64,000 nt of DNA from Dactylis glomerata (GCA_007115705.1 QXEO01000546.1:11795867-11859866), one strand, 5' to 3'. Shown: positions 1 through 11,430, counted from the stretch's first letter. The notes: generated from the sequence alone by a model not told the origin. Numbers and translations are program-made.

Positions 1-925
1 GTTCGGAAATGCACCGCTGCCCTACGGTGCATTGCATATGGAGCTCCGCCGGATTCAACAGTGGACTATCTACGCATTTCCAAGACAACACCCTACAGAT
101 AGTGTCTTCAAGTTTTGTCGGGCAGTTGTGGTAGTGTTTGGTCCAACTTACCTGCGAATCCCAAATGAAGAAGACATTGCCCAAATCCTTGCACAAAATG
201 CAGCTAGAGGATTTTCTGGGATGCTTGGTAGCATCGATTACATGCATTGGGCTTAGAAGAATTGCCCATTTGCTTGGCAAGGGCTGTACAAAGGCCACAA
301 TGGGGAATGCCGTGTGATCCTTGAAGCTGTCGCCGATCACGATCTCTGGATTTGGCATTCTTTCTACGGGATGGCAGGAACCCATAGTGACATCAATGTA
401 CTGCATCGATCTCCGGTGTTTACAAGACTATCCGAGGGACATTCCCCTCCAGTTAACTTTGAGATCAACGGCAACACCTACACTAAAGGGTACTACCTCA
501 CCGATGGTATCTATCCGTCTTGGGATACTTTTGTGAAGATAATTTCTGGGCTAACTTCGGAGAAGCAATCTTGGTTTTCCAATTGTCAAGAGGCAGCTCG
601 GATGGATGTCGAGCGGGCATTTGGTGTGCTCCATGCGTGTTTTCCATTTTCAGGTACCTACTCTTACTTGATCGGAATCTCTTATATGGGAGGTGATTAA
701 CTTTTGTGTGATCATGCACAATATGATTATTGAGAGTGAGCGGGTTGCACCAAATGATGATCATGCGTACAATTACTGAGGTCCTCTTGCACAACTTGAT
801 GATCAGGTGTCTACCTTGTTTTCTGCTTTCCTTGCCATGCATATGGAAATCCGCAACTCCGAGGAGCACAATCGACTTCAGGCTAATCTTGTGGAGCACC
901 TATGCTGCTCAAAGGAAACGTGTGA
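1..925 (+). pseudogene. PIF/Harbinger transposase relic (DDE nuclease)
   Basis: One reading frame from about base 1 to base 640 shows the core of a plant PIF/Harbinger (HARBI1-like, DDE_Tnp_4) transposase. The first catalytic Asp is in LGSIDYMHW, the second in YYLTDGIYPSW, and the Glu in DVERAFGVLH. The conserved block LEAVADHDLWIWHSF lies between them. An in-frame TAG at 254-256 follows the MHW motif. The frame shifts near 640, after which another frame gives the C-terminal CVIMHNMIIESER block and MHMEIRNSEE, ending near 921. The window edge cuts the N-terminus. In the family this enzyme excises and reinserts the element at a 3-bp TTA/TAA target. The stop and the frameshift make this copy non-functional. 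No partner Myb-like ORF was seen. Confidence 0.85.
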
Positions 926-1831
926 TTTACCAGAAGTTTGATATAAATTTTATGTTTGAATTGTTCTTTCAATAAGGATTGTCCGGGACTATTTGTATGT
1001 TTAAACTATATAATATGACTTAAATTTATATTTACAGCATGCGTGTATTGCTATTTATACCACATAACTGTCAGCTCAGTTTTTTTGGGCCGGCTTTTTT
1101 AGGGCGCAGGTGTGGAAGGCCGCCCCCCAATTTCAAGGGAGGGCCTGCCGGCACTCCCAAAAATGGTCCAGCCACTGTCAGCTTCAAATTTAGGGGCGCT
1201 GATGAAGATACTCTAAGGGCAACTCCAACGGTCATCTCCAAGCCGAACACAAGAATTTTGTACTTTAATCTGTTTACAGGTCACCTGTAGATCGAATTGG
1301 ACCACTATCCGTTTGAGATGGTCAGGGTACCCAATAGCCGCCCCCATTTTTCAAGAAAAATCGAAGAAGAATTGTTCAAAAAATTGAAAACATATTTGCA
1401 TGTAGCCGACGATGTACACTACTATCATGCAAATTTACAATGTGAAATAACTTATATTTTAGGTAGAGCAAAATTGACAAAAAAATATAAAAGATTAGAG
1501 ACAATTTTATGGATCCATATGCAGGAAGGATAGGACCACACTCTATCTCCTAACTAATTGGCATGCGTGGCATGCATGTGGCCGGATGGACATGCACACA
1601 CGAGAGGAAGTGAGATATGTTGTCCGTTTCTCTCCAAACAACCTCAAAATTGCTCTGGAATTGGGTAGCATAGATAAAAAAAATTAAATGTTGTTCGTTT
1701 GGGGGTCACCATTGGGGCTAATTTTTTTGCCCTGTGGACGGAATCAGACAGGGTGTGTCTGTATGCGGGTCTTCGTTGAAGAGGTAAACCCTAAGGGCGC
1801 GATTGGTAGGTTGCACGACCCCTAAACATGA
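926..1831. other. Non-coding repeat debris, possible Harbinger terminus
   Basis: No supported gene. Around 1214-1232 the motif CTAAGGGCAACTCCAACG resembles the TAA target site plus terminal sequence of grass Harbinger elements. Similar fragments (GTTCGTTTGGGG near 1694) occur downstream. I could not pair two clear inverted termini, so neither an element nor a MITE is called. The 83- and 78-codon open frames here have no recognisable motifs. Confidence 0.3.
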
Positions 1832-2190
1832 TGACAAGGGTATGACTACCGAGGCCCATTATCTTAGTACCCCTGGGATCTGTTCGGATAGAGGGCCATG
1901 GAAGTTAGACTCAAGTATAATCATAGTCGAAATATGAGATTGCATTGTAACCCGTATTGTAATTTGTATCGAACCTAACCGGTTCCTCAAGACCTGGTCA
2001 CCTATAAAAAGGGGCCAGGAGAGGCCGGTCAGGGGAACATCGAGATTGAGCTGAGATTAATTCTAAGTTTACTCCCAATACACGATATTCGCATTGCTTG
2101 TCTAAAACTCTACCTCCGAGTTCATCCGACGTCCTCTTCCCCCGATCCTAAGTCCTTTATCTAGGACATTTGCCGAGTTAACCCTCATCA
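1832..2190 (+). repeat. Isolated LTR related to the LTR of element C
   Basis: The stretch starts TGACAAGGGTATGAC and ends GTTAACCCTCATCA, so it has TG...CA ends and is about 359 bp long. Its sequence matches the reverse complement of 9938-10272: shared blocks include the GGCCCATTATC/AGTACCCCTG region, the CACCTATAAAAAGGGGCCAGGAG promoter-like block, and CCTAAGTCCTTTATCTAGGACATTTG. It therefore belongs to the same LTR family in the opposite orientation. The flanking pentamers (CATGA before, TAGGC after) do not match. It is thus not a clean solo LTR with intact duplication, and one flank has probably been replaced. Confidence 0.7.
1998..2013 (+). promoter_or_regulatory. LTR TATA box of the isolated LTR
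   Basis: CACCTATAAAAAGGGG fits a TATA box inside the LTR at the position expected for the U3/R boundary, and the same block occurs in the element C LTR. This is inferred from position and similarity only. Confidence 0.5.
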
Positions 2191-2917
2191 TAGGCCCTGG
2201 GGAGCCAAAAATGGGTCGATTGGATGCCTGGGCTCCCTCAAAATAGCGTCCCGCACGCGCGTCAAAGCGGCCTGGGGCCAGGGCCAACACATACGCCCGA
2301 TTTGGGCGTTTCCACGGAGCCAAGGCCTAGGGAGCCCAAATGGAGGCTTCCCTTGCATGCCTGGGGACGGAGCGTGAGACGTCGCGTTGCTTCCAGGCAC
2401 ACGACATAAATTCCTCTCACCGCCCGTCTCCTCCACTCTTTCACACTTTCTCTCGTCTCACACTCTCTCTCATCTCACTCTCTTCCGGTCGATGGTTCCT
2501 CTCCTACCACCGAGGAGTAGATCAAAGGAGGAGTCCGTGCACCATCGCCGCTTTTCCGCCGCCTCCGCCGCTACGAGTAGTACCTCGCATCGTCCTCTGC
2601 GACCAAGGACCCATGCACTGGCCAGACTTCAACCTCCGGCGACTCTACAATGTCGGCGAGGCTTCAAAAGAACCTCAATCCCCCCTCTTTCACCCTAGAT
2701 CTACCCATATATGGATTGCAGACGTGCAATTGATGACATGCATGCCAAATCTGCTAGGGTTAGGGTTAAATTGGATTATTGTGCAGGGGTTGTTTCCCCT
2801 TAGGACATTGGTATTTTTCTTTGTTGTTCTTCGTGTTCTAGATGATTTCGTCAAGGGATTTTTGATTAAACATATGATGATCCTAAGCAAATGTGCCAAT
2901 TTGTTGGGCCTCCAAGT
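2191..2917. other. Unassigned GC-rich to mixed repeat sequence
   Basis: This directly abuts the LTR end at 2190. It holds a GC-rich block (2191-2400) with repeated GGGAGCC/GCCTGGGG words, a CT-rich tract (2410-2490) resembling a plant 5' leader, and open frames of 212 and 103 codons with biased Ser/Pro/Arg composition. No domain is recognisable and the frames overlap one another. I treat it as transposon-derived sequence of unknown class. Confidence 0.3.
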
Positions 2918-3420
2918 GCAGAGTGTTGCAGCAGGTTCGCCCCCCCGGAGGGTAAAGACCTACATCCTGCTTGTTTGATCTTGTATTGCTTGTATAATTG
3001 GAGCTGTTTACAATGGTGCGTAGATGGGATCTGGCGGAGGTGGAAGAAGAGATGGCGTGTGCGAGCCTATGCATGGGATCTATGCGAGATCAGGTGTCTA
3101 TGCGAGATTAGGTATCTCTAGGGGATGCCCTTGGTGGCTTTATATAGGCAGCCAGTTAGGGTTTACAAGTACTTTTTGCCTTCTACTCCAAGTCGAAGTG
3201 CTGGGCCTTGTGGGCTTCGTGTATCCTTCGAGCGGGCTTCTTCCTTGGCAGGAACCAGGTAGGCAAATATCGAGGACCGAGGGGTCATACCCTCGTCACT
3301 CGGGGAACAATCAAAAAAGCTTCTTTGGTCCTCGTCAAGCAACCTGCAAAACAAGTTCCTTGACTTGTGTCCCCAACTCCACCGTGTGGTTGTCAAGCAC
3401 AAGGTTTTGATATTAGAACA
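2918..3420 (-). repeat. LTR-like fragment, minus orientation
   Basis: The sequence resembles a gypsy-type LTR read on the minus strand. GGCTGCCTATATAAAG (minus strand of about 3134-3149) is a good TATA box, with GC-rich leader-like sequence following toward lower coordinates. No matching second LTR, primer-binding site or target duplication was found, so the boundaries are approximate and the family unassigned. Confidence 0.4.
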
Positions 3421-5570
3421 ACTAAAATAAAATAAATAACAAAAAGTAAACTAAAACTAGAAAATAAATTAATGCTATAAAATAAAGTTGTTTTTGGGTT
3501 TTGTTGTTAACTACAAAAGGTAAAAGTATTTTTATGATTTTCGGATTTAATAAAAGCTACAATTGTAAAAGCAAGTAAAAGCAGCTGAAAGGTGATTCTT
3601 ATGGTTTAAAATGGACCGGGGTTCATGGGTTCACTTGTCTACTCTATCATAGAGTTGTGGTGGTATTAAGCACAAGATAGATAATCAAAATATTGATGAG
3701 ATTTTATATGTTTCTTGATACACACTCATATAGGCATCACGTTTATGCCCACAAATGTAGGAGATCACTGAAATTTTCGATGAGAAGTATTACCCAAATT
3801 TATAGTTTGACTCAAGGGAGCAAACAAGAATATTAGGAAGACTTTAGCAATTGAGATGTCACTCTCAACCACACCTGTATATCAATATTCTCAAAAGCAA
3901 GTTGTGATTATAGCAGTTTAGAGAAACAGTGATTGCAATAGTAAATAGTAACAACGGATTTCTAGTTTTCACCGAAAAGGAAAACTTATAACTTCAGAGA
4001 TTAAAAGCATAGGCATGAGATCACTAACAAGGCGTTGACTGCATAAGATTGATCATATAACATATTTGACTCAAGTTCATCTCTAATTCCATTTTTGTAT
4101 GTAAGTGTAGGTGTGTGTCCCAAATATAAGTATATGTACCAACAAGGAAAATTAGCATACATCTATTGTCCTACATGTCCAGATTTACCAAAAGCCATCG
4201 AGGGTCTACAGATAATTAAGGACTAACCTTACGGATAGTCTGGAACAATGCATTAACACTCCATGAACAAAAAATATTCTCAAACTAGACATGTACACAT
4301 TGATATCCCCATCTGTCATCATGGGGGTCGCCGGATCAACAAAAAGCAGGTAATACACTTTGTAGATAGGCACCAAACTCATATATATGATGGAGCAATA
4401 AAAGTTTAGTACTGAAATCACGTCACTCGGGCTCTAGTAACAAGCATTAAACATAGCAATAGTGCACAAACACTCATACGGGAATGTCTACAACATATAC
4501 CCCTCAAATCTTGACTTATATGAATGATTACATGATCAATATCATCCAATCCCCATGGATCTCACATGCCTACAGAGAATTACTCACACATGGTGATGGA
4601 TAAAAAGCACATGGTGGATGGAGACGGTGTTGGTGATGATGATGGTGAAGAAGCCCTCGAAATCAACCTCTTCGGAGTGGAGAGCATGATCCTGCAGCCC
4701 CTAAAAATGAAGATCGCGATGGCAGCAGCACTCTGGGTCTCGTAAAATTCCGTCCTTCTGGGAAATAGGATTTTCTTGGTATATAAAGGTGTGCATTGAA
4801 GGAGAGGCGGAGGCGGCCATCGAGGCCCAAACGGACCCGGGTGGCGCGGCCTACTTCCTGGCCTGCGCCACCTGGTCTAGTTTGCAGCCAGGTGGTGCCC
4901 TGGTGGCCCAACTTAGCTCATTTGTTCATATCAAAATTTCCAAGCCGTGCTCACCGACCTTGCCCTTTTTCGAGACCCGTAGCTCCTGGAAAGTCAAAAA
5001 TGCTAAAAAAAATCTTTCAAAGAGGGTTAAATCCAAAATAGGGAAATATTTGGAAAATCCCCAAAATCAATGCAAAACATGATTATAACATCTCATATTA
5101 TCTAAATATGTTGGAATATACAACAATAAACTACAAAGTTTATGCATGAATTTTGCATGCATCACACGTCCTAACATAAAGATGATACTACACATCTTAC
5201 TTATACTTCACTAGAAAGGGATCAACTCTATGCAATCTAGTATTAAGAATTACCAGAGTATAACCTTAGGTACTTTGACATGATGTTGGATATCAAATTT
5301 GCTATCATGCATAAATATATTACAATGAAAAATAGTAACGCCAGAAAAATCCTAGCTTTGTTTGAGTTCCGAAAGGTCCCTGAAACTTAAAAATATACAA
5401 AACAAGTGTTTCCTATTATGCAGAGTTTAACACAAATAAGGAGGATCGATGAAAAATCCCCATAAATCAATGCAAATCATGATTATAATATTTTATAACA
5501 TATAAATATGTTAGAATATGTGGCAATAAACTACAAAGTTTATGCATGAATTTTACATGCATCACATACG
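3421..5570. other. A/T-rich repeat-derived region, no gene
   Basis: No ORF with a recognisable domain. The sequence is A/T-rich except for a GC-rich island at 4640-4930 that contains a TATA-like GGTATATAAAGG at about 4778-4789. The texture suggests a decayed LTR retrotransposon, but I could not place termini. A diverged direct repeat lies at its right end (separate entry), and element A was inserted next to the second repeat copy. Confidence 0.35.
5046..5565 (+). repeat. Diverged direct repeat, two ~120-bp copies
   Basis: Copy 1 (about 5050-5168) and copy 2 (about 5447-5565) share CAATGCAAA.CATGATTATAA, ATAAATATGTT.GAATAT and the near-identical block from CAATAAACTACAAAGTTTATG to TGCATCACA. 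The spacing is about 397 bp. Copy 2 ends at the boundary with element A. Confidence 0.75.
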
Positions 5571-7211
5571 TGATACGTCTCAAACGTATCTATAATTTTT
5601 GATGCTCCATGCTTGTTTACACACCATTTGCTTTGTGTTTTGTTACACTTCGTGGTATTTTTATGCATTTTCTGGAACTAACCTATTAACAAGATGCCAC
5701 AGTGCCAGTTCCCTGTTTTTTGCTATTTTTGTGTTTCAGAAAAGTTACACAGGAAATATTCTCAGAATTGGAAGAAACAAAAGCTGAACCTCCTATTTTT
5801 ACCGAAGCTTCGCAAAGACCGAAGATGAGACGGAGGGGGGCCAGGGGCCAGCCTCACCACTAGGGGGCGCGGCCCAGCCCCTGGCCGCGCCCACCTGTGG
5901 TGAGACCACCTGGTCCACCTCCTGACGCTGCCCCTTCGCCTATAAGTTCCCCTCGACGGGAAAAACCTAAAGTACGGATCTATTTTTCACGAAACATACT
6001 GCAAGCCGCCGCTGTCGCTGTCGCGAGATTGGGAGGATCCAGGAGCTCTTCCCGGCACCCTGCCGGAGAGGGGAATCCCTGCAGGAGGCCTTCTACAGCA
6101 CCATGGTCGCCTCCGGAGTTATGTGTGAGTAGTCTACCTTAGACTATGGGTCCATAGCAGTAGCTAGATGGTTGTCTCCTCCATCATGTGCTTCATGTTT
6201 AGATCTTGTGAGCTGCCCTACATGATCAGGATCATCTTTATGTAATCTTACATGTTGTGTTTGTTGGGATCCGATGAGTACTGACACTATGTGATGTTGA
6301 TGTTCTGAATATATATATCTTATGTTATCTCTATGTTGTTTATGATCTTGCATGCTTTCCATTGCTAGTAGCTATCTTGGCCGAGTAGATGCTAGTAACT
6401 CCAAGAGGGAGTATTTATGCTCGATAGTTGGGTTCATGCCTCTATTTAATCTGGGGGAGTGACAGAAACCTCTAAGGTTGTAGATATGCTGTTGCCACTG
6501 GGGAGAAAATAACATTCTTGTGTCTAAGGACATTCTCTTTGTTTACATTACGCACTTTGCTTAATGCGATTATCTGTTGTTTGCAACTTAATACTCAAGG
6601 GGTCCTCGGATGATTCCCCGCGAGTGGATTTTTAGTCATAGATGCAGTTGGATTACGGTCTATGTATTTTGTCGTAATGCCCAGAGTAAATCTCATAGTG
6701 ATCCTCATGACGTATGTACATTATCTTTGCTCTATCAATTGCCCAACTGTAATTTGTTTACCCAGCATGTGTTATTTATCTTATGGAGAGACGCCACTAG
6801 TGAACTATGGTCCCCGGTCTAATTTCCTTTACATAGCTTTATCATTTTACTATTACTCGCTCTGTTTACTTTACTTGCATACTATTATCCTATTACCACT
6901 CGATACACTCAATCCTTTGTTTACAGCAAACCGGTGAGATTGACAACCACATCGTAAGTTGGGAGCAAAGTTCTTGGTTGTGTTGTGTGCATGTTTCACG
7001 TTGCTGCTGGTGGAAAGCTACACGCCGACAAGCAGTTAATCTGGCGCCCTTGTCTGGAGTGTCACGAAGCTAGCAAGCATCACCTTCTGAAGTTTGGCTT
7101 TATCCTACTGGTTCAATTAAACCTTGGTTTCATAACTGAGGGAAGACTTGCTACTGTGCTCATCATACCTTCCTCTTGGGGTTCCCAACGGTCTGTACTT
7201 ACAAGCCATCA
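5571..7211 (+). repeat. Element A 5' LTR
   Basis: The LTR begins TGATACGTCTCAAACG and ends CATCA, about 1.64 kb, the same length as the LTRs of element B (46745-48388) to which it is clearly related along its whole length. A promoter-like CGCCTATAAGTTCC lies near 5937-5950. The left flanking pentamer is ATACG; the right partner is lost with the missing 3' end. Confidence 0.85.
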
Positions 7212-7221
7212 AGCATTTTTC

Positions 7222-7239
7222 TGGCGCCGTTGCCAGGGA
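7222..7239 (+). other. Primer-binding site (tRNA-Asp)
   Basis: TGGCGCCGTTGCCAGGGA lies 10 bases downstream of the LTR end. It is complementary, with one mismatch, to the 3' end of plant tRNA-Asp (CCCCGGCAACGGCGCCA). This is where minus-strand DNA synthesis would start. Confidence 0.85.
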
Positions 7240-7397
7240 GGAAGAAGACTTCTGCAAGGGGAGTCTCGCACGCACAATCTTTACTTTGTTTTTGTTTTGC
7301 TTTATTTTATTTTTGCTTGCATCGTTTTATCAAAAATACAAAAAATATTAGTTTCCTTTATAGTTGATTTTATTTACTTGCTTTTAGTTTTGCTAGA

Positions 7398-9386
7398 ATG
7401 GGTACTCCTCAAAACACCAAGTTGTGTGATTTTACTAGAACCAAAAACAATGATTTTATCTGCACTCCTATTGCGCCACCTGCTCCTGAGGCAAATTTTT
7501 ATGAGATCAAACCTGCTTTGTTGAATCTAGTTATGAAAGAGCAATTTTCTGGTGCTAGTTCTGATGATTCTGCAGCTCATCTCAACAATTTTGTTGAGCT
7601 ATTTGAGATGCAAAAGTATAAGGATGTAGATGGTAATATTATTAAGCTTAAGTTGTTTCCTTTCTCTTTAAGAGGAAGAGCTAAGGATTGGTTGCTATCT
7701 TTGCCTAGAAATAGTATTGATTCTTAGGATAAGTGTAAGGATGCTTCTATTGGAAAATACTATCCTCCAGCTAAGATTATAGCTTTGCGTAGTGATATTA
7801 TGAAGTTTAGACAGTTTGATAATGAACATGTTGCTCAGTCTTGGGAAAGAATGAAATCTATGATAAAGAATTGTCCCGCTCATGGACTAACTACTTGGAT
7901 GATTGTCCTAACCTTTTATGCAGGACTGAATTTTTCTTTAAGGAACCTATTGGATTCAGCTGCTGGAGGCACTTTTATTTCCCTTACTTTGGGCACCGCA
8001 ACAAAGCTTCTCGATAACATGATGGTAAATTATTCTGAATGGCACACCGAGAGAGCTCCACAAGGTAAGAAGGTAAATTCTGTTGAGGAAACCTCTTCCT
8101 TGAGTGATAAGATTGATGCTATTATGCTTATGCTTTCTAATGATAGAACTCATGTTGATCCTAATAATGTTCCTTTGGCCTCTTTGGCTGCTCAAGAAGA
8201 GCATGTTGATGTAAACTTCATTAGAAATAATAATTTCAACAACAATGTTTATAGGAACAATTTTGCTAGTAATAATTATAGGCCGTATCCTTCTACCAAT
8301 GGTAATGGTTATGGTAACTCTTATGGTAATTCCTCCAACAACATTAGGGGAGCGCCCTCTGAGCTTGAAGTCATGCTCAAGGACTTCATAGGTAAGCAAA
8401 TTCTTATGGTAACTCTTATGGTAATTCCTCCAACAACATTAGGGAAGCACCCTCTGAGCTTGAGGTCATGCTCAAGGACTTCATTAGGGGAGCGCCCTCT
8501 AAGCTTGATGTTAGCAGAATTGCATGCCAGGTGGGAAAGAGAAGATGAGATGGCTAGAAAGATGAAGGTATGTACTATTACTACCTCTAATGATGTTGTT
8601 CCAAATACTCACAATCCTCTTACTTTGATTGGTATAGACAAAACTCCTACTCCTTGTGCGAAAAAGCCCAAAACTGCAAAAACTTTTTCTCAAAAGAGTG
8701 CTGAAATTTTTCAGAGTGTGGGAGATGATAGCTCTATTTCTTTTAATGATTTTGATGTTGATGGCTGCAATATATCTGAAGTTATTTTGTTCTTGCAAAA
8801 GCTTGCTTTGAGTCCTAATGCTAGTTCTTTGAATATTGCTTTTACAAATCATATTACCAATGCTCTCATGAAAATTAGGGATGAAAAGTTGAAACAAAAA
8901 GCTTCTATTCCCAAGAAATTAGAAGATGGTTGGGAACTCATCATTGATATGCATGTTAATGTTTTCGATTGCCATGCTTTATGTGATCTAGGTGCTAGTA
9001 TTTCTATTATGCCTAGAAAGATTTATGACATGCTTGGTTTACCACCGCTTGAAAAGTGTTATTTTGATGTTCCTCTTGCTGATGTTGCTAAGAAGAAGCC
9101 TTTGGGAAGGATTAATGATGTTCTTATTATGGTTAACAATAACCTTATTCCCGTTGATTTTCTTGTTATGGATGTTGAATGCAATGCTTCATGTCCTATT
9201 ATTTTGGGGAGACCTTTTCTTCGAACTGTAGGTGCCATCATTGATATGAAGGAAGGCACCATCAAATATCAATTCCCATTTAAGAAAGGTATGGAACACT
9301 TCCCTAGAAGAAGGAAGAAATTACTTTTTGACCCTATTCTTAGAGCAAATTATGAACTTGATGCTTCATCGCTTGATATTACTTGA
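7398..9386 (+). pseudogene. Element A gag-protease ORF with in-frame stop
   Basis: A single frame of about 663 codons begins at ATG 7398 (MGTPQNTKLCDF). The gag region includes LRGRAKDWLLSLPRN and WERMKSMIKNCPAHGLTTW, the typical plant Retrotrans_gag layout. An Asn/Tyr/Gly-rich linker follows, then a retropepsin-like domain with ALCDLGASISIMP near codon 530 (catalytic Asp in D-L-G-A-S) and CPIILGRPFLRT downstream. The frame ends SLDIT-stop at 9386. Codon 110 (7725-7727) is TAG where Trp would be expected. A tandem duplication at 8310-8490 shifts and then restores the frame. No zinc knuckle, RT or integrase follows, so this is a non-autonomous element's structural gene, now broken. Confidence 0.8.
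8310..8492 (+). repeat. Tandem duplication inside element A gag
   Basis: The block from CTTATGGTAATTCCTCCAAC through GCTCAAGGACTTCAT occurs twice (about 8318-8391 and 8412-8485), and a partial third copy of TTAGGGGAGCGCCCTCT.AGCTTGA follows. The second copy is read in a different frame from the first, yet the ORF stays open. Confidence 0.8.
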
Positions 9387-9937
9387 TTTGCACTTTCTGC
9401 GCCTAGCTCAAAGGCGTTAAAGAAAAGCACTCTTGGGAGATATCCCATTGTTTTATTTTCAGTACTTTTTTCTTTTATTTGAGTCTTGGAAGTTATTACT
9501 ACTGTAATAACCGCTCCTTATCATTTTTATTTCGTTGTTGTGCCAAGAAGAACCTCTAATTTGAGTGAGGTAAGATTTGAGGAAGTTGTTGTCCTCAAAC
9601 AGATTTCAGTGTTGCACCGTAAAAATTCGTGAAAATTCTCAGAATATCTTTTTGACCTGAGATTTCTTGTGCGTATGCCCCAGGTTATATCCAAACTTTC
9701 ATTAGTTTTACACTTTTCGATGTGATAAATAGAAGGTCCTCGAAAAAATCGACCTTTGTCAGCTGTTCTGTTTTGACAGATTTCTGCCACTATTTGTGTT
9801 TGCCTCTCGATCGCTTGCTTTTTGAGTTCTTTTGATCATGGAACTTTTGGGGAAGTTGATACAGTAGTATATGCTTTATATGTGGTGTTTTTGAGTTGAA
9901 ACCTGAACCAAAAAGGGTTGTTTACTATTATGCTTAT
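9387..9937 (+). other. Element A 3' non-coding internal region
   Basis: This starts with a block nearly identical to the sequence after the element B ORF (CTTTCTGCGCCTAGCTCAAAG and onward) and runs to the element C insertion point. No ORF is supported. The sequence aligns with 31516-32070 of element B. Confidence 0.75.
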
Positions 9938-10272
9938 TGATAAGGGTTAAACTCGACAAATGTCCTAGATGAAGGACTTAGGATCGGGGAGACAGGGCGT
10001 CGGATGAACTCGAAGGTAAACTCAGTCAAACAAGGTGGCTATGAAAGTAAACATGGGTGTAGAACCTGGCTTGCTTTCAATCTGTCCTACACCGTCCCCT
10101 CCTGGCCCCTTTATATAGGTGGCCAGGCCTCAAGGATCGGGTGGGATCCGATACAGATTACAATATCAATATACGATATGAACTCGTATTTCGACTAATA
10201 TTACAATTGGGCCTAGCTTAACGGGCCTCAGGGGTACTCAACTAACGGGCTCTATTATCTATACTCTTGTCA
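9938..10272 (-). repeat. Element C 3' LTR
   Basis: A short LTR of 335 bp. On the plus strand it starts TGATAAGGGTTAAACTCG and ends CTCTTGTCA, giving TG...CA on both strands. A TATA box for the minus strand (CCACCTATATAAAGGGGCC) lies near 10107-10125. It is homologous to the isolated LTR at 1832-2190. The preceding pentamer CTTAT is the presumed target duplication, but its partner is missing. Confidence 0.75.
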
Positions 10273-10284
10273 GTAGCCTCCGAG
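10273..10284 (-). other. Element C polypurine tract
   Basis: On the minus strand CTCGGAGGCTAC directly precedes the 3' LTR, where plus-strand DNA synthesis would be primed. Near-identical CTCGGGGGCTAC copies occur at 10944-10955 and 11079-11090. Confidence 0.6.
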
Positions 10285-10910
10285 ATTCTACTAGAATTGC
10301 AGATTCGGGTTGAATCTCAAATCTTCAATTCTTCGACTTGATCAATACTTGACTTCTTCAAGTCTTGAAATCTTCGACTTGGTCTTTCGACTTATCTTTT
10401 TCTATACTATCTCGCAAGGGGTTTTGATGAATAAGCCTGACAACTCTGACGGATCAAGAGGTCAGTTAACTGCCAGAACAGACACTTGCCACCTACTTCA
10501 AATTCAATCCCCTTGGACTTGAATTCGGGAAACCGGTCAAACTCATTTTTTTGCCGCATTTAGGACTTACAAAGAATGAGTCCCAGTGGTTCTCAGGGTA
10601 CCCAGTGCGTCCACCAGGATTTTTCTTCGCGTCGTAGACACGGATACATACCAGCAGAGCGCATCCATGTGCGTATACCAGGCCACACAGGACGGATCCT
10701 GGGGTCTTACCTTCGTGATATATTTCAGTTACGGCATTCGAGTTTTGTCGCGATGACGCAACCCGAGAATCATATGTCGCAGCCTTGTTTGACTGTTCCA
10801 GCGTACAAAATATTCGGGTTTATTCAACCTTGATCGATAAAAATCTTTCTCCCGATGGTAGTAATGATGCTTCCAGAATCTTATTCGCCTTCATTGTTCA
10901 TTATAAAACA

Positions 10911-11115
10911 TCGTCGGGTACGCGCCCAGTGCTCCCGATGGTAGTAGCCCCCGAGGCTACAGTCGAACAAATCTTTTTTCGAGTATAGTCTCAAAGACAG
11001 CGTGCCTTCTTTCATGTCGTGAGATCATAATGTGACTCAATAATATCGTCGGGTGCGCGCCCAGCGCTCCCGATGGTAGTAGCCCCCGAGGCTATAGCCG
11101 AATATTTTCAGGTAT
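10911..11115 (-). repeat. 135-bp-period direct repeat with polypurine-like cores
   Basis: Two copies of a block running from TCGTCGGGTRCGCGCCCAG through CCCGATGGTAGTAGCCCCC to AGTCTCAAAG, starting at 10911 and 11046. Each carries a copy of the polypurine-like motif on the minus strand. Confidence 0.75.
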
Positions 11116-11423
11116 AGACTCAAAGAATGATTCCTCCTTTACCAGGCTCAATTTTTCGTTGGCTTCCTTGACCTTCCCTTATTCAAGTTCGCCAACTCGA
11201 ACCATCTTTGGAATGTTCATCTTACTAGCGTCCATTGCTTATCATAGTCTTCAGTTCTTGTTACCCGTACATTTGTGACGTCATTAATCTGTTTGTAATT
11301 ATCTCTAGATTTTGACCGTTACCCATGGGCAGCGCGGTAATTTTGCAATTTCTCTGCCTGTTAGTGGGCTACCGTTTTCGCTCCTTGCGCCACGTCTCAG
11401 CCCACGTTCCGTTACCTGGAAGC

Positions 11424-11430
11424 TATATAA
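11424..11430 (+). promoter_or_regulatory. TATA box of the antisense gene in element C
   Basis: GAAGCTATATAAGGGGAG is an excellent plant TATA box on the strand opposite to the element's own genes. It lies about 115 bases upstream of the first ATG (11545) and is followed by a pyrimidine-rich leader containing CCGCCGCCGCCACC. This suggests that the antisense gene has its own promoter instead of depending on the LTR. Confidence 0.55.

Larger units (their letters stand above)
5571..9937 (+). mobile_element. Element A: Sabrina-like non-autonomous gypsy element, 5' part
   Basis: Element A comprises a 5' LTR (5571-7211), a primer-binding site complementary to tRNA-Asp, a gag-protease ORF with one stop codon, and non-coding 3' sequence. 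It is cut at 9937 by the LTR of element C. The base before the insertion aligns with position ~32070 in the related element B, so A's internal region originally continued. Its remaining 3' portion and 3' LTR are absent from the window. No reverse transcriptase, RNase H or integrase is present, which matches the abundant Triticeae Sabrina type as I remember it. Such elements need enzymes supplied in trans. Confidence 0.8.

Noticed and set aside
2340..2978. 212-codon ORF
   Set aside because: Composition changes along its length and it crosses the boundary into LTR-like sequence; no domain.
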